DNA of 64,000 nt. Source: Nocardia sp. NBC_01327. Its GTDB lineage: Bacteria > Actinomycetota > Actinomycetes > Mycobacteriales > Mycobacteriaceae. Each line of letters starts with the position of its first letter. Position 1 is the stretch's first letter. Where the stretch lies: assembly GCF_035958815.1 (NCBI RefSeq), contig NZ_CP108383.1, forward strand, positions 744,001-808,000. The letters run 5' to 3'. The notes under the pieces are model-generated. The model saw only the letters and a list, made by a program, of their open reading frames with translations. It was not told the DNA's origin and searched no databases. A program made the position numbers and the translations under genes. This document shows, one piece after another, positions 48,117-57,386 of this stretch.

Positions 48117-48995
48117 ATGAGCACCCTGGCTGCGCGACCCGGATCCCGGGAGGCGACCGCAGCGGACGACAGCGAATTGACCGTCGGCCGGACCTGGCAT
48201 CCGTGGCGCTGGGTGACCGGCGGCATCGCGCTGGTGCTGGTGGCACAGTTCGCGCACGGCCTGATCACCAATCCGGGCTGGGACTGGTCCACCTTCGCGC
48301 AGTACATCACCGCCTCGTCGGTGCTGGCGGCGCTGAAGGTGACACTGGAGCTGACCTTCTGGGGCACACTGCTCGGCTTCTTCATCGGGATCTGGCTGGC
48401 GATCGGCCGGTTGTCGAAAAACCCGGTGCTGCAGGTGATTTCCTGGACCTACATCTGGGCATTCCGTTCGATCCCGCTGATTGTGCAGTTGCTCTTCTGG
48501 TTCAATCTCGCCTATCTGTACAAGACTGTGTCGCTGGGCATTCCGTTCGGACCGGAGTTCCTGCACGCCGATACGAACAATGTGCTGAGCGGATTCACCG
48601 CCGCCGTCATAGGTTTGGCGCTGCATCAGGCGGCGTACTCCGCGGAAATCATTCGCGCGGGCATTATTTCGGTCGATCAGGGGCAGTGGGAGGCCGCGAA
48701 ATCGCTCGGGCTCCCGTGGCGGCGCCAATTCTTCCAAGTGATCGTCCCGCAGGCGATGCGCGGCATTCTGCCGAATGCCGCCAATGAGGTGATCAGCCTT
48801 TTCAAGGGCACCTCCATCGTCTCGACCATGGCCATCGCCGAACTCTTCTATCAGGTGCAGGTGATCTTCGGCCGGAATGGCCGGGTGGTGCCGCTGCTGA
48901 TGGTGGCGACGGTCTGGTACATCGTGCTGACCACGCTGCTGAATATCGCGCAGTACTACATCGAGCGGCACTTCGCGAAAGGCAGTGTGCGATGA
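48117..48995 (+). CDS. Polar amino-acid-type ABC permease
   Basis: A 292-residue inner-membrane permease of the His/Glu/Gln/Arg/opine family. The cytoplasmic EAA loop is EIIRAGIISVDQGQWEAAKSLGL, where the ATPase contacts it. About five to six transmembrane segments are present. The long soluble N-terminus (about 45 residues) is unusual. The gene is the first after the riboswitch; its ATG lies about 14 nt from the end of GGAGG. The substrate is likely a sulfur-containing amino acid or similar, by regulation. Confidence 0.88.
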   Translation: MSTLAARPGSREATAADDSELTVGRTWHPWRWVTGGIALVLVAQFAHGLITNPGWDWSTFAQYITASSVLAALKVTLELTFWGTLLGFFIGIWLAIGRLSKNPVLQVISWTYIWAFRSIPLIVQLLFWFNLAYLYKTVSLGIPFGPEFLHADTNNVLSGFTAAVIGLALHQAAYSAEIIRAGIISVDQGQWEAAKSLGLPWRRQFFQVIVPQAMRGILPNAANEVISLFKGTSIVSTMAIAELFYQVQVIFGRNGRVVPLLMVATVWYIVLTTLLNIAQYYIERHFAKGSVR

Positions 48996-49756
48996 GCGAG
49001 TACGCGGTCGAATTGCGCAGTGTAAGAAAGTCTTTCGGCACCCATCAGGTGCTGGGCGGGATCGATCTGACGGTGCGGCCCGGCGAGGTCACCGTGATTC
49101 TCGGCCCGTCCGGATCGGGCAAGTCCACGCTGTTGCGCACCATCAATCATCTGGAGAAGGTGGATGCCGGAACCGTCCGGGTCGGCGGTGAGCTGGTCGG
49201 TTACCGGCGGCGCGGCAATAAGCTGCACGAGCTGCCCGAGCGCGAGATTCTGCGCCAGCGGGCGCGTATCGGATTCGTCTTCCAGAACTTCAATCTGTTT
49301 CCGCACCTGACGGTTCGGGACAATGTGGCGCTCGCGCCCATCGGTGCGCTGCGGCGGCCGCGGGCCCAGGCTCGGGCCGAGGCGCTGGAGTGGCTGGACC
49401 GGGTCGGCCTGGCGGACAAGGCCGATGAGTATCCGCGCCGGCTCTCCGGCGGTCAGCAGCAGCGGGTCGCGATCGCCCGCGCCCTGGCGCTGCGCCCCGA
49501 GGTGGTGCTGTTCGACGAGCCCACCTCCGCATTGGATCCGCAGCTGGTCGGCGAGGTTCTCGATGTCATCCGGGAGCTGGCGCGCGGCGGTTCCACCCTG
49601 GTGATCGTCACCCATGAGCTCGGTTTCGCCCGCGAGGTCGCCGACACCGTGGTGCTGCTGGAGGCCGGGCAGATCGTCGAACAGGGACCGCCCTGTCAGG
49701 TTTTCGACGCCCCGGCGCATTCGCGCACCAAAGCCTTTCTCGCGCACGCGCTCTGA
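48992..49756 (+). CDS. Amino-acid-type ABC importer ATPase
   Basis: A 254-residue ATPase with Walker A GPSGSGKST, signature LSGGQQQRVAIA, Walker B VVLFDEPTSALD and switch His in VTHEL. It overlaps the permease stop by ATGA. It energises the permease with the lipoprotein encoded next (25-nt gap). Sequence is closest in style to GlnQ/TcyC-type subunits. Confidence 0.9.
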   Translation: MSEYAVELRSVRKSFGTHQVLGGIDLTVRPGEVTVILGPSGSGKSTLLRTINHLEKVDAGTVRVGGELVGYRRRGNKLHELPEREILRQRARIGFVFQNFNLFPHLTVRDNVALAPIGALRRPRAQARAEALEWLDRVGLADKADEYPRRLSGGQQQRVAIARALALRPEVVLFDEPTSALDPQLVGEVLDVIRELARGGSTLVIVTHELGFAREVADTVVLLEAGQIVEQGPPCQVFDAPAHSRTKAFLAHAL

Positions 49757-49780
49757 CGCGTCCCTCCCCTGAGGATCCTC

Positions 49781-50761
49781 ATGTCTCTGTCCAGCCGTCG
49801 CAGACGGATCAGCACCGCTCTCGCCGTCGCCATCCTCGGTCTCTTCGTCGGCGGCTGCGGCAGCGGCGACGGCGGTTCCGACAGCGTGCGCACGGTGAAC
49901 GGGCAGGTCTACGACCTGTCGCCGGAGCAGGCCACCCGGGTGCACGCCGACAAGGTGGATGCCATTGCCGCACTGGTACCGCAGGCCATTCGCGACCGCG
50001 GCACGCTGATCGTGACCGGCGCCGCCACCTCCGCCCCGCCGCTGCGCTTCCACGCCACCGACGATCGCACCATCGTCGGCTCCGAGGTCGACTTCGCGAC
50101 ACTGTTCGCCGACATTCTCGGGCTGAAAGTCGATCTGCGCGCGGCGGATTGGACGCAGAACTTCGTGAAGGTCGACTCCGGTGAGGTGGACGCCTTCATC
50201 TCCAATGTCACCGTCACCGAGGAGCGCAAGGAGAAGTACGACTTCGCCACCTACCGCCTCGACAATCTCGCGCTGGAGGTGCCCAACGGCGCGAACTGGA
50301 CCTACACCGATCGGAAGTCGCTGGCGGGCAAGAAGATCGGCGTGCAGTCCGGCACCAATCAGGAGCAGGTGCTGGTGTCCTGGAACGAGGCGAATATCGC
50401 CGCGGGCCTGCCCAAGATCGATATCACCTACTACCAGCAGTCCACCGACTACTACCTGGCGCTCGCCTCCGGCCGCCTGGACGGCCTGCTCGGCCCCAAT
50501 CCGGCAGCGCAGTACCACTCCGCCACCGCCGGCCAGACCAAGGTGGTCGCCACCTTCTCCGGCGCGGGCGACGCCCTGCAGGCCGAGATCGGTGTGCTCA
50601 CCCGTAAGGACAACGGCCTGGTGGGCGCGTTCCAGAAGGCCGTGCAGTACGCCATCGACCACGGCACGTACCAGAAGGTCATCGACCGCTGGGGCCTGAA
50701 GAGCGAAGTGGTCCAGCAGTCCCGCATCAATCCCCCCGGCCTGCCGAAGCCGAAGCCATGA
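49781..50761 (+). CDS. Solute-binding lipoprotein, family 3
   Basis: A 326-residue extracytoplasmic binding protein. The lipoprotein signal ends in FVGGC, so it is membrane-anchored. The body has the family-3 periplasmic fold: PLRFHATDDRTIVGSEVDFATLFADILGL, then the Asp-rich EVDAFISNVTVTEERKEKYDFAT segment, and GVQSGTNQEQ for the hinge. It should deliver its ligand to the adjacent permease. The ligand is not resolved; regulation by SAM suggests cystine, methionine or related compounds. Confidence 0.88.
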   Translation: MSLSSRRRRISTALAVAILGLFVGGCGSGDGGSDSVRTVNGQVYDLSPEQATRVHADKVDAIAALVPQAIRDRGTLIVTGAATSAPPLRFHATDDRTIVGSEVDFATLFADILGLKVDLRAADWTQNFVKVDSGEVDAFISNVTVTEERKEKYDFATYRLDNLALEVPNGANWTYTDRKSLAGKKIGVQSGTNQEQVLVSWNEANIAAGLPKIDITYYQQSTDYYLALASGRLDGLLGPNPAAQYHSATAGQTKVVATFSGAGDALQAEIGVLTRKDNGLVGAFQKAVQYAIDHGTYQKVIDRWGLKSEVVQQSRINPPGLPKPKP

Positions 50762-50861
50762 CCTCCCGCCCCGATCCACTGCCAGTGCGCGCACCCATAC
50801 TGCGCCTTCATATTCCGAGCCGTCCGCTCGGCGACCATCGCTACCCCTCCGGAGAACCTCA

Positions 50862-52484
50862 GTGCTGAAGTCCCCAATGATGCGCCCGCTAGCCCTGGCC
50901 GGCGCTGTAGCCGCCACCCTCAGCCTCGCGGCGTGTGGGGGATCGGACAGCAGTGCGGGCGGTGCGCCCTCGGGCCCGCCGCAGGCCGGCGGCACCCTGC
51001 GCTACGGCCTGTCGCTGGCCCCGACCTGCTCCGATCCGGCGCAGTCGGCCACCAACCAGACCATCTATGTGGACCGGCAGGTGGTGGATTCGCTGGTCGA
51101 TCAGGATCCGGCCACCGGTCAGATCAAGCCGTGGCTGGCCGATACCTGGTTCGTCAGCGCGGACGCCAAATCCTTCAGCTTCCATCTGAAGGACGGCATC
51201 ACCTTCAGTGACGGCACGCCGCTCACGGCGGATTCGGTGCGCAAGAACTTCGATTCCATTGTCGCCCTGGGTGGTGCGAAGGCCCCGCTGGGCGCCAGCT
51301 ACCTCGCCGGGTACGCGGGCAGCACGGTGGTGGATCCGCAAACGGTCCGGGTGAACTTCGATACGCCGAATGCGCAGTTCCTGCAGGCGACGTCGACCCC
51401 GCAGCTGGGCATCCAGTCCGATGCCACGGTGGCGAAGTCGGCGGACGATCGCTGCCTCGGCGCCAATATCGGTTCCGGCCCGTTCACCTACGCCGATTGG
51501 AAGCAGAACGCCTCGGCCACGCTCGCCAAGCGCACCGGATACACCTGGGGTTCAGCGGTTTTCGCGAACACGGGCGAGGCTTACCTGGACAAGATCGTCT
51601 TCACCGTCGTCCCGGAAGCCGGGGTGCGCACCGGAAGTCTCGCCTCCGGACAGCTCGACGCCATCAGTGACGCACTGCCGCAGGATGTTTCGCAGATCGA
51701 AGGCGGCGGCGGCCGAGTGCAGTTCACCGTCAACCCGGGCGTCTCGTTCGGCTTGCAGGCCAATGTGACGCGCGGCGCGCTGCGTGATCCGGCGGTGCGG
51801 GCGGCACTGCTGACCGCCATCAACCGCAAGGAGCTGGTGGACACCGTCCTCGGCCCGCAGTTCAAGCCGGCGACCAGCGTGCTGGCCTCCACGACTCCCG
51901 GTTACGTGGATCTTTCGGCCCGGGTGAAGTTCGATCAGGATGCCGCCAAGCGGGTCCTGGATCAGGCCGGCTGGGTACCGGGCGCGGACGGCATTCGGGT
52001 CAAGGACGGCCAGCGGCTGACCGCGGGCGTGCTTTTCGCCCCGGTATTCGCGGGTAACCAGGCCATTCTGGAGCTGACCCAGCAGCAGTTGCGCGCCATC
52101 GGCTTCGACCTGCGACTGGAACCGGCCTCGGTGGCCGAGTCGACGGTCCGGCAGAACAATAAGGACTTCGACTTCGACTACTACAACTCGACCCGCGCCG
52201 ACGGCGATATCCTGCGCACCACCTTCGCCTTCGATCAGCGCAATCTGAACGCCCGCCCGGATGCCGACAAGCTGGATGCGCTGCTGAGCCAGCAGCTTTC
52301 GACCACCGATCCGGCCGCGCGCGCCCGGACCATCGGTGATGCGCAGAGTGCGGTGCTGGACGACGGCCTGTGGATTCCCACCATCGAGCTGTCGCAGGCC
52401 ATCGGTGTCGGCAAGGGTGTGGCCGATGTGAAGTTCGAGGCGTCCGCGCGGCTGCAGTTCCACGACACCTGGCTGAAGCGGTAA
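50862..52484 (+). CDS. Solute-binding lipoprotein, family 5 (peptide/nickel type)
   Basis: A 540-residue binding protein of the oligopeptide/nickel class. The lipobox is SLAAC, and the family-5 body follows (YVDRQVVDSLVDQDPATGQIKPWLADTW, then FHLKDGITFSDGTPLTADSVRKNFD). GTG 50862 follows GGAGAA with good spacing. It opens the second ABC system in the string. Ligand pockets in this class take peptides, glutathione or metal complexes; a thiol peptide is possible. No proof for the substrate. Confidence 0.88.
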   Translation: MLKSPMMRPLALAGAVAATLSLAACGGSDSSAGGAPSGPPQAGGTLRYGLSLAPTCSDPAQSATNQTIYVDRQVVDSLVDQDPATGQIKPWLADTWFVSADAKSFSFHLKDGITFSDGTPLTADSVRKNFDSIVALGGAKAPLGASYLAGYAGSTVVDPQTVRVNFDTPNAQFLQATSTPQLGIQSDATVAKSADDRCLGANIGSGPFTYADWKQNASATLAKRTGYTWGSAVFANTGEAYLDKIVFTVVPEAGVRTGSLASGQLDAISDALPQDVSQIEGGGGRVQFTVNPGVSFGLQANVTRGALRDPAVRAALLTAINRKELVDTVLGPQFKPATSVLASTTPGYVDLSARVKFDQDAAKRVLDQAGWVPGADGIRVKDGQRLTAGVLFAPVFAGNQAILELTQQQLRAIGFDLRLEPASVAESTVRQNNKDFDFDYYNSTRADGDILRTTFAFDQRNLNARPDADKLDALLSQQLSTTDPAARARTIGDAQSAVLDDGLWIPTIELSQAIGVGKGVADVKFEASARLQFHDTWLKR

Positions 52485-52488
52485 TCGG

Positions 52489-53448
52489 ATGCGCCGGTAT
52501 GTGATCGGACGGGTACTGCAGGCGGTGGGCGTGCTGTGGGCGGCGTTCACGCTGTCCTTCGCGGTGCTCTACCTGCTGCCCGGCGATCCGGCGGAGATGG
52601 CGGCGAACGCCGCCACCGGTACGCCGGTGGATGCGCATGCGATTGCCGAGATGCGGGCCCGCTACGGCCTGGATCAACCACTGTGGCAGCAGTATTGGAC
52701 GGCGCTCACCCATGCGGTGCGCGGCGATCTGGGGCATTCGATCAATTCCGGTCAGACCGTCACCGGCGCGCTCGCCCAGGCCCTGCCCACCACCTTGGAA
52801 CTGGCGGTGCTGGCGCTCGTGCTGGCGGTGCTCGGCGGCGCGGCACTCGCGCTGGCGGCGGCGTACACCCGGCGCTCCTGGCTGCGCAATCTGCTCACCG
52901 CACTGCCGCCGATCGGGGCGTCGATGCCCCAGTTCTGGGTGGGATTGCTGCTGCTGCAACTGTTCTCGTTCCGCCTGAAGCTGGTGCCCGCCTTCGGCGG
53001 TACCGGTTTCAGCGGAACCATCCTGCCCGCCATCACCCTCGCGCTGCCGGTCGGCGCGGTCATCGCCCAGGTGCTGTACGCCAGCCTCAGCGCCACCTGG
53101 CGGCAGCCGTTCGTGGAGGTGGCCTTCGCCAAGGGCGCGTCGCGGTGGTGGGTGCAGCTGCGCCATGTGCTGCGCCCGGCGACTGCGCCCGCGCTGACCG
53201 TGGCGGGCCTGTGGGTCGGCACCATCCTCGCGGGTTCGGTGGTCACCGAGACCGTGTTCTCGCGCCCCGGCATCGGCCGCCTCACCCAGGAATCGGTGCT
53301 GTACCAGGACATTCCGGTGGTGCAGGGCATTGTCGTGTTCGCCTCGCTGGTCTTCGTCACGGTCAACCTGCTCATCGATCTCGCGTATCCACTACTCGAT
53401 CCCCGCGTGGCCCAGCGCGGCTCGAGGAAGGAGCACTCCCATGCCTGA
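52489..53448 (+). CDS. Peptide-type ABC permease, DppB-like
   Basis: A 319-residue permease with six transmembrane segments. Family marks are LLPGDPAEMAANAATGTPVDAHAIAEMRARYGLDQPL and the EAA loop near VEVAFAKGASRWW. The C-terminal segment ETVFSRPGIGRL is typical for DppB. It is 4 nt downstream of the binding protein and overlaps the next small ORF by 8 nt. It acts with DppC-like and the fused ATPase to import the ligand. Confidence 0.9.
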   Translation: MRRYVIGRVLQAVGVLWAAFTLSFAVLYLLPGDPAEMAANAATGTPVDAHAIAEMRARYGLDQPLWQQYWTALTHAVRGDLGHSINSGQTVTGALAQALPTTLELAVLALVLAVLGGAALALAAAYTRRSWLRNLLTALPPIGASMPQFWVGLLLLQLFSFRLKLVPAFGGTGFSGTILPAITLALPVGAVIAQVLYASLSATWRQPFVEVAFAKGASRWWVQLRHVLRPATAPALTVAGLWVGTILAGSVVTETVFSRPGIGRLTQESVLYQDIPVVQGIVVFASLVFVTVNLLIDLAYPLLDPRVAQRGSRKEHSHA

Positions 53449-53824
53449 GACCCTCGACCTCTTCGCCGCCTGCACACCCGCCCTCGCGATAGCCACCGTC
53501 GCCGTCACCCTCCTCACCGTCGCCCTCGTGATCCTCACCGCCGGCAGCCGCACCCTCGTCATCCCGGCGCGCTTGTTGGCCGGGATCCACAGCGCTGCAG
53601 TCGAACCAGGTGCATCCCGGCCAAAAGCACGCCGGGATGACGGGGGGAGCCTTGTCGGGAGTGACGGGGGGACACTCGTCGGGAGTGACGAGGGGGCTCT
53701 CGGCCGGGATGGCGGGGTGGAGTCGCGCTGGGGTGCGAGGCTGCGGGTGATCACGCTGTCGCATGCGATGCTCGATCCGGGGTTCGCGTACTGGTTCGTC
53801 GATGACGAGGCCTCCGATGTCTGA
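53441..53824 (+). CDS. Small ORF between the two permease genes, carrying a palindromic element in frame
   Basis: A 127-residue ORF starting ATG 53441 with GAAGGAG 8 nt upstream and ending 8 nt into the next permease. Its first about 40 residues are a hydrophobic helix (MPETLDLFAACTPALAIATV...). Residues about 43-67 come from the palindromic element at 53567, and the next about 24 from three 24-bp tandem repeats (DGGSLVGS type). The tail RVITLSHAMLDPGF is unlike known families. Whether it is a protein or a repeat-carrying spacer is unclear. No homologue is recognised. Confidence 0.4.
   Translation: MPETLDLFAACTPALAIATVAVTLLTVALVILTAGSRTLVIPARLLAGIHSAAVEPGASRPKARRDDGGSLVGSDGGTLVGSDEGALGRDGGVESRWGARLRVITLSHAMLDPGFAYWFVDDEASDV
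53567..53642. repeat. Palindromic repeat element, copy B (full)
   Basis: The left arm CGTCATCCCGGCGCGCTTGT plus TGGCCGGGATCCAC is answered by a near-perfect inverted right arm ending GCCGGGATGACG. The spacer is about 20 nt (AGCGCTGCAGTCGAACCAGG). It sits within the small ORF between dppB- and dppC-like genes. Confidence 0.8.
53638..53709 (+). repeat. Three tandem 24-bp repeats
   Basis: Units begin TGACGGGGGGAGCCTTGT, TGACGGGGGGACACTCGT and TGACGAGGGGGCTCTCGG at 53638, 53662 and 53686, with a partial fourth. The unit length keeps the reading frame, so translation is an 8-residue repeat (DGGSLVGS). Confidence 0.8.
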
Positions 53825-54686
53825 GGCCGTCGCGGTGCGCGAAAGTCCCACGGTGCCTTCCGTTCCGGTGCGGCAGGTGTGGGACTGGGTGCGCGGCAAT
53901 TACGGATTGCTCATCGCGGGTGCGGTACTGCTGGTGGTGCTCGGCTGGGTCGTGCTGCCCGGGGTGTTCGCCGGCGGTGACCCGCTGCACGGCGTGCCGG
54001 CGCAGAAGCTGCGCGGGCCGAGCGCGCAACACTGGTTCGGCACCGACAATCTGGGTCGCGATGTGTACACGCGGGTGGTGCACGGCGCGGGCCTGTCGAT
54101 CAGCGCCACACTCTTCGCGGTGGCGCTGGGCCTGGTGGTGGGTTCGCTGCTCGGTCTGGTGGCCGGCGCCTCCGGCGGTGTGGTCGACAGCGCGATCATG
54201 CGGGGCGCCGATGTCCTGCTGTCGATTCCGGATCTGCTGGTATCGCTGGCCCTGATCACCGTGCTCGGCATGGGCACCCGCAATGTGGCCATCGCCGTGG
54301 GTGTTTCGCTCATCGCCCGCTTCGCCCGCGTCATGCGCGGCGAGGTGTTGCGGGTGCGGCGCGCCCCATATGTGGAGGCCGCCTTCGCCTCGGGCGTGCG
54401 CTGGCACACGGTGCTGCTGCGGCACATACTGCGCAATGCGTACGGCCCGGTGGCCGCGCTCGCCGTCATCGATTTCGGCATGGCTGTCCTGTTCGTCGCC
54501 TCGCTGAGCTTCCTGGGTTACGGCGCGGTGCCGCCCACACCCGAGTGGGGCTCGATGGTGTCGGAGGGCCGGAACTTCCTGGCCATCGCCTGGTGGCTCA
54601 CCACGCTTCCGGGCCTGGTGATCATCGCCCTGGTCCTGGCCACCCAGCGTTTCGCGCGCGCTCTGCAGAAGGACACCCTCCGATGA
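53817..54686 (+). CDS. Peptide-type ABC permease, DppC-like
   Basis: A 289-residue permease with the DppC features: HWFGTDNLGRDVYTRVVHGA (consensus near residues 75-95), LADVLLS-like segment GADVLLSIPDLLVSLAL, and C-terminal PPTPEWGSMVSEGR. ATG 53817 lies within the last codons of the preceding small ORF. Its stop overlaps the next ATG. It completes the membrane part of the second importer. Confidence 0.9.
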   Translation: MSEAVAVRESPTVPSVPVRQVWDWVRGNYGLLIAGAVLLVVLGWVVLPGVFAGGDPLHGVPAQKLRGPSAQHWFGTDNLGRDVYTRVVHGAGLSISATLFAVALGLVVGSLLGLVAGASGGVVDSAIMRGADVLLSIPDLLVSLALITVLGMGTRNVAIAVGVSLIARFARVMRGEVLRVRRAPYVEAAFASGVRWHTVLLRHILRNAYGPVAALAVIDFGMAVLFVASLSFLGYGAVPPTPEWGSMVSEGRNFLAIAWWLTTLPGLVIIALVLATQRFARALQKDTLR

Positions 54687-56296
54687 GCGAATCACTGCTG
54701 AGCATTGCCGACCTGCGGGTGGAGTACCAGGGCAGCACCGGCACCACGGCGGCGGTCCGAGGTGTCTCATTGCAGGTCGACGCCGGGGAAACCCTGGCCC
54801 TGGTCGGCGAATCCGGTTCCGGGAAGTCCACTCTCGCGCATGCGGTGATCGGGCTGCTCAACGGTGGCGTGATCACCGGCGGTGAGATCACCTTCGCCGG
54901 GGAGCGCATCGAACGGGCCACCCAGCGCACGCTGCAGCGCATTCGCGGTGCCCGCATCGGCCTGGTGCCGCAGGACCCTGGAACATCGCTGAATCCGGTG
55001 CTGCGCATCGGCGATCAGGTCGGTGAGGTCCTGCGCATCCACGGCCGGGCCGATCGGCGCACCGCGCACCTCGAGGCCGTGCGGATTCTGGAGGAGGCCG
55101 GGCTGGACCGCCCGGAACTGCGTGCGCGGCAGTATCCCCAGGATCTCTCCGGTGGACAGCGCCAGCGCGTGCTCATCGGCATCGCCCTGGCCTGCACGCC
55201 CGAACTGGTCATCGCGGACGAGCCGACCAGCGCCCTCGATGTCACCGTGCAGCGCCGGATTCTCGACCATCTGGCCGCTCGTACCAGAGAATCCGGCACC
55301 GCGGTCCTGTTGATCACCCACGATCTCGGCGTCGCGGCCGAACGCGCCGATCGCATCGCCGTCATGCAGCAGGGCCGCATTGTCGAAATCGGTCCTACCG
55401 CACAGGTTCTCGGTGATCCACAGCACGAGTACACGCAGCGCCTCATCGCCGCCGCGCCCAGCCTCGATACCGCGCTTCCGGTGCGCCGGGACCTCGGCTC
55501 CGCGCCGCCGCTGCTGTCCGCGACCGGACTGCGCAAGGTTTTCCACATTGCACGGGGAGAATCCGTCACAGCTGTGGATAACATTTCACTGGCGGTCGCA
55601 CGCGGTGAAACCCTCTCGGTCGTAGGCGAATCCGGATCCGGGAAGTCGACCACCGCGCGTATTGTCGCCCGGCTCACCGAACCCGATGCGGGGACCGTCA
55701 CCTTCGACGGTCAGGACATCAGCGGACTGCGCGGTGCGCGGCTGCGTGAGTTCCGCCGCCGCATCCAGGTGGTCTACCAGAACCCGTACGTCTCGCTGAA
55801 CCCGAAGCTGACCGTCGCCAAGATCGTCGGGGAACCGCTGCAGGCCTTCGGAATCGGCGACCGCGCGACCCGCCGGAAGCACGTCGCCGAACTGCTCGAT
55901 CAGGTGGCACTGCCCAGCGACTACCTCGATCGCCGTCCCGCCGAACTGTCCGGGGGCCAGCGGCAGCGGGTGGCCATCGCCCGGGCGCTGGCGCTGCGCC
56001 CGGAGCTCCTCGTACTCGACGAACCCGTTTCCGCACTGGATGTTTCGGTGCAGGCGCAGATTCTCGAACTGCTCGAGCGGCTGCAGGCCGAGCTGAATCT
56101 CGCCTACCTCTTCATCTCCCACGATCTGGCCGTGGTCCGGCGACTCGCGGATCGGGTCGCCGTCATGCGCCGGGGCGTGATCGTCGAAACCGCCGCCGCC
56201 GTCGACCTTTTCGCGCATCCGCAGCACGAATACACGCGTGAACTGCTCGCCGCCGTGCCCGGCGTGGTTCCCGCTCCTCTGGAAAGGACAGCGTGA
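54683..56296 (+). CDS. Fused double ABC ATPase (DppD-DppF type)
   Basis: A 537-residue protein with two nucleotide-binding domains in one chain. Walker A GESGSGKST occurs in both (about residues 42 and 317), signature LSGGQRQRVLIG in the first and LSGGQRQRVAIA in the second, Walker B VIADEPTSALD and LVLDEPVSALD, each with a switch His. The linker peptide-transporter C-terminal motif (HPQHEYTRELLAAVP) ends each domain. It powers the DppBC-like permeases. Confidence 0.92.
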   Translation: MSESLLSIADLRVEYQGSTGTTAAVRGVSLQVDAGETLALVGESGSGKSTLAHAVIGLLNGGVITGGEITFAGERIERATQRTLQRIRGARIGLVPQDPGTSLNPVLRIGDQVGEVLRIHGRADRRTAHLEAVRILEEAGLDRPELRARQYPQDLSGGQRQRVLIGIALACTPELVIADEPTSALDVTVQRRILDHLAARTRESGTAVLLITHDLGVAAERADRIAVMQQGRIVEIGPTAQVLGDPQHEYTQRLIAAAPSLDTALPVRRDLGSAPPLLSATGLRKVFHIARGESVTAVDNISLAVARGETLSVVGESGSGKSTTARIVARLTEPDAGTVTFDGQDISGLRGARLREFRRRIQVVYQNPYVSLNPKLTVAKIVGEPLQAFGIGDRATRRKHVAELLDQVALPSDYLDRRPAELSGGQRQRVAIARALALRPELLVLDEPVSALDVSVQAQILELLERLQAELNLAYLFISHDLAVVRRLADRVAVMRRGVIVETAAAVDLFAHPQHEYTRELLAAVPGVVPAPLERTA

Positions 56297-57378
56297 TGCC
56301 GTACTCCCCACCGCTGCTGCTGGGCCTGGAACTGTCCGGTACCGGCGCGCATCCCGCCTCCTGGCGCCGCGCCGATTCGCGTGCCGAGGAGCTGTTCACC
56401 GGTGCGTACTGGGTCGATGCCCTGCGGGCCGCCGAGAACGCCGGTATCGATCTCGCCTTCCTGCCCGACTCGTTCACCCTGCAGGCCCCCGGCGCCGCGG
56501 TCGGCCGCCTGGATGCCGTGGCCATCGCCGCCCGTGCCGCGGCGGTCACCCGCCGCATCGGGCTGGTGCCGCAGGCCTCGGTCACCCATACCGAGCCCTT
56601 CCACCTGTCCAAGGCCATTGCCAGCCTCGATTTCGCCAGCCACGGCCGCGCCGGCTGGGAGGTCGGCGTCTCCGGGGCGGGTGAGGCGAAACTGTTCGGC
56701 CGCAAGCCGGAACAGGGCGCGCACTCGCGCTGGTTCGAGGCGGACGAGGCCGTGGAGGTGGTGTCGCGACTGTGGGACAGCTGGGCCGACGATGCCGAGA
56801 TCCGGGATGTCGCCACCGGCCGCTTCATCGACCGCGACCGGCTGCACTACATCGATTTCACCGGTGACAATTTCGCGGTGAAGGGCCCCTCCATCACTCC
56901 GCGCCCGCCGCAGGGGCAGCCGCTGGTCACCATTCGCGCCGACGATCCGCACAGTGCCCGGGTGGCCGTGCACCGTGCCGATCTCATTCGTATCGCCGCC
57001 CGTGATCTGGAGACCGCCGCGGCCACCCGTTCGGAGCTGCGGTCTGCCGTGGCCGCCGCCGGCCGGGACCCGAATCAGGTTCGGGTGCTGCTGGATATCG
57101 ATATCCACCTGGCGCCGACCGCGGACGATGCCGCGATCGATGTGGCCCAGCTGGAGGATTGGACGCCCACCGGAGTTCCTCGCACGGTCTTCCACATCGG
57201 CACATCCGCCGAACTGCGCGAACTGCTGTCCGAGGTCGAAACCGAGTGTGCCGCGGACGGAGTGGTGCTGCGGCCGCTGGCGCTCACCGCCGCGCTGCCG
57301 TACCTCGCCGCCGTCGCGCCGACCCTGCGTGCGCGGCTCGGCCTCCCGCGCCCCGCCAACCGCTACGCCAGCGCCTGA
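56293..57378 (+). CDS. FMN-dependent luciferase-like monooxygenase, protein 1
   Basis: A 361-residue TIM-barrel flavin-dependent monooxygenase of the NtaA/SnaA/LLM class. IGLVPQASVTHTEPFHLSKAIASLDFASHGRAGWEVG shows the flavin-binding core. It needs FMNH2 from a partner reductase, so the upstream reductase gene is a good candidate. ATGA overlap with the ABC gene. In this class enzymes cut C-S bonds of sulfonates or thioethers; here this is inferred from the transport genes and riboswitch. Confidence 0.87.
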   Translation: MMPYSPPLLLGLELSGTGAHPASWRRADSRAEELFTGAYWVDALRAAENAGIDLAFLPDSFTLQAPGAAVGRLDAVAIAARAAAVTRRIGLVPQASVTHTEPFHLSKAIASLDFASHGRAGWEVGVSGAGEAKLFGRKPEQGAHSRWFEADEAVEVVSRLWDSWADDAEIRDVATGRFIDRDRLHYIDFTGDNFAVKGPSITPRPPQGQPLVTIRADDPHSARVAVHRADLIRIAARDLETAAATRSELRSAVAAAGRDPNQVRVLLDIDIHLAPTADDAAIDVAQLEDWTPTGVPRTVFHIGTSAELRELLSEVETECAADGVVLRPLALTAALPYLAAVAPTLRARLGLPRPANRYASA

Positions 57379-57386
57379 GGAGAGCC

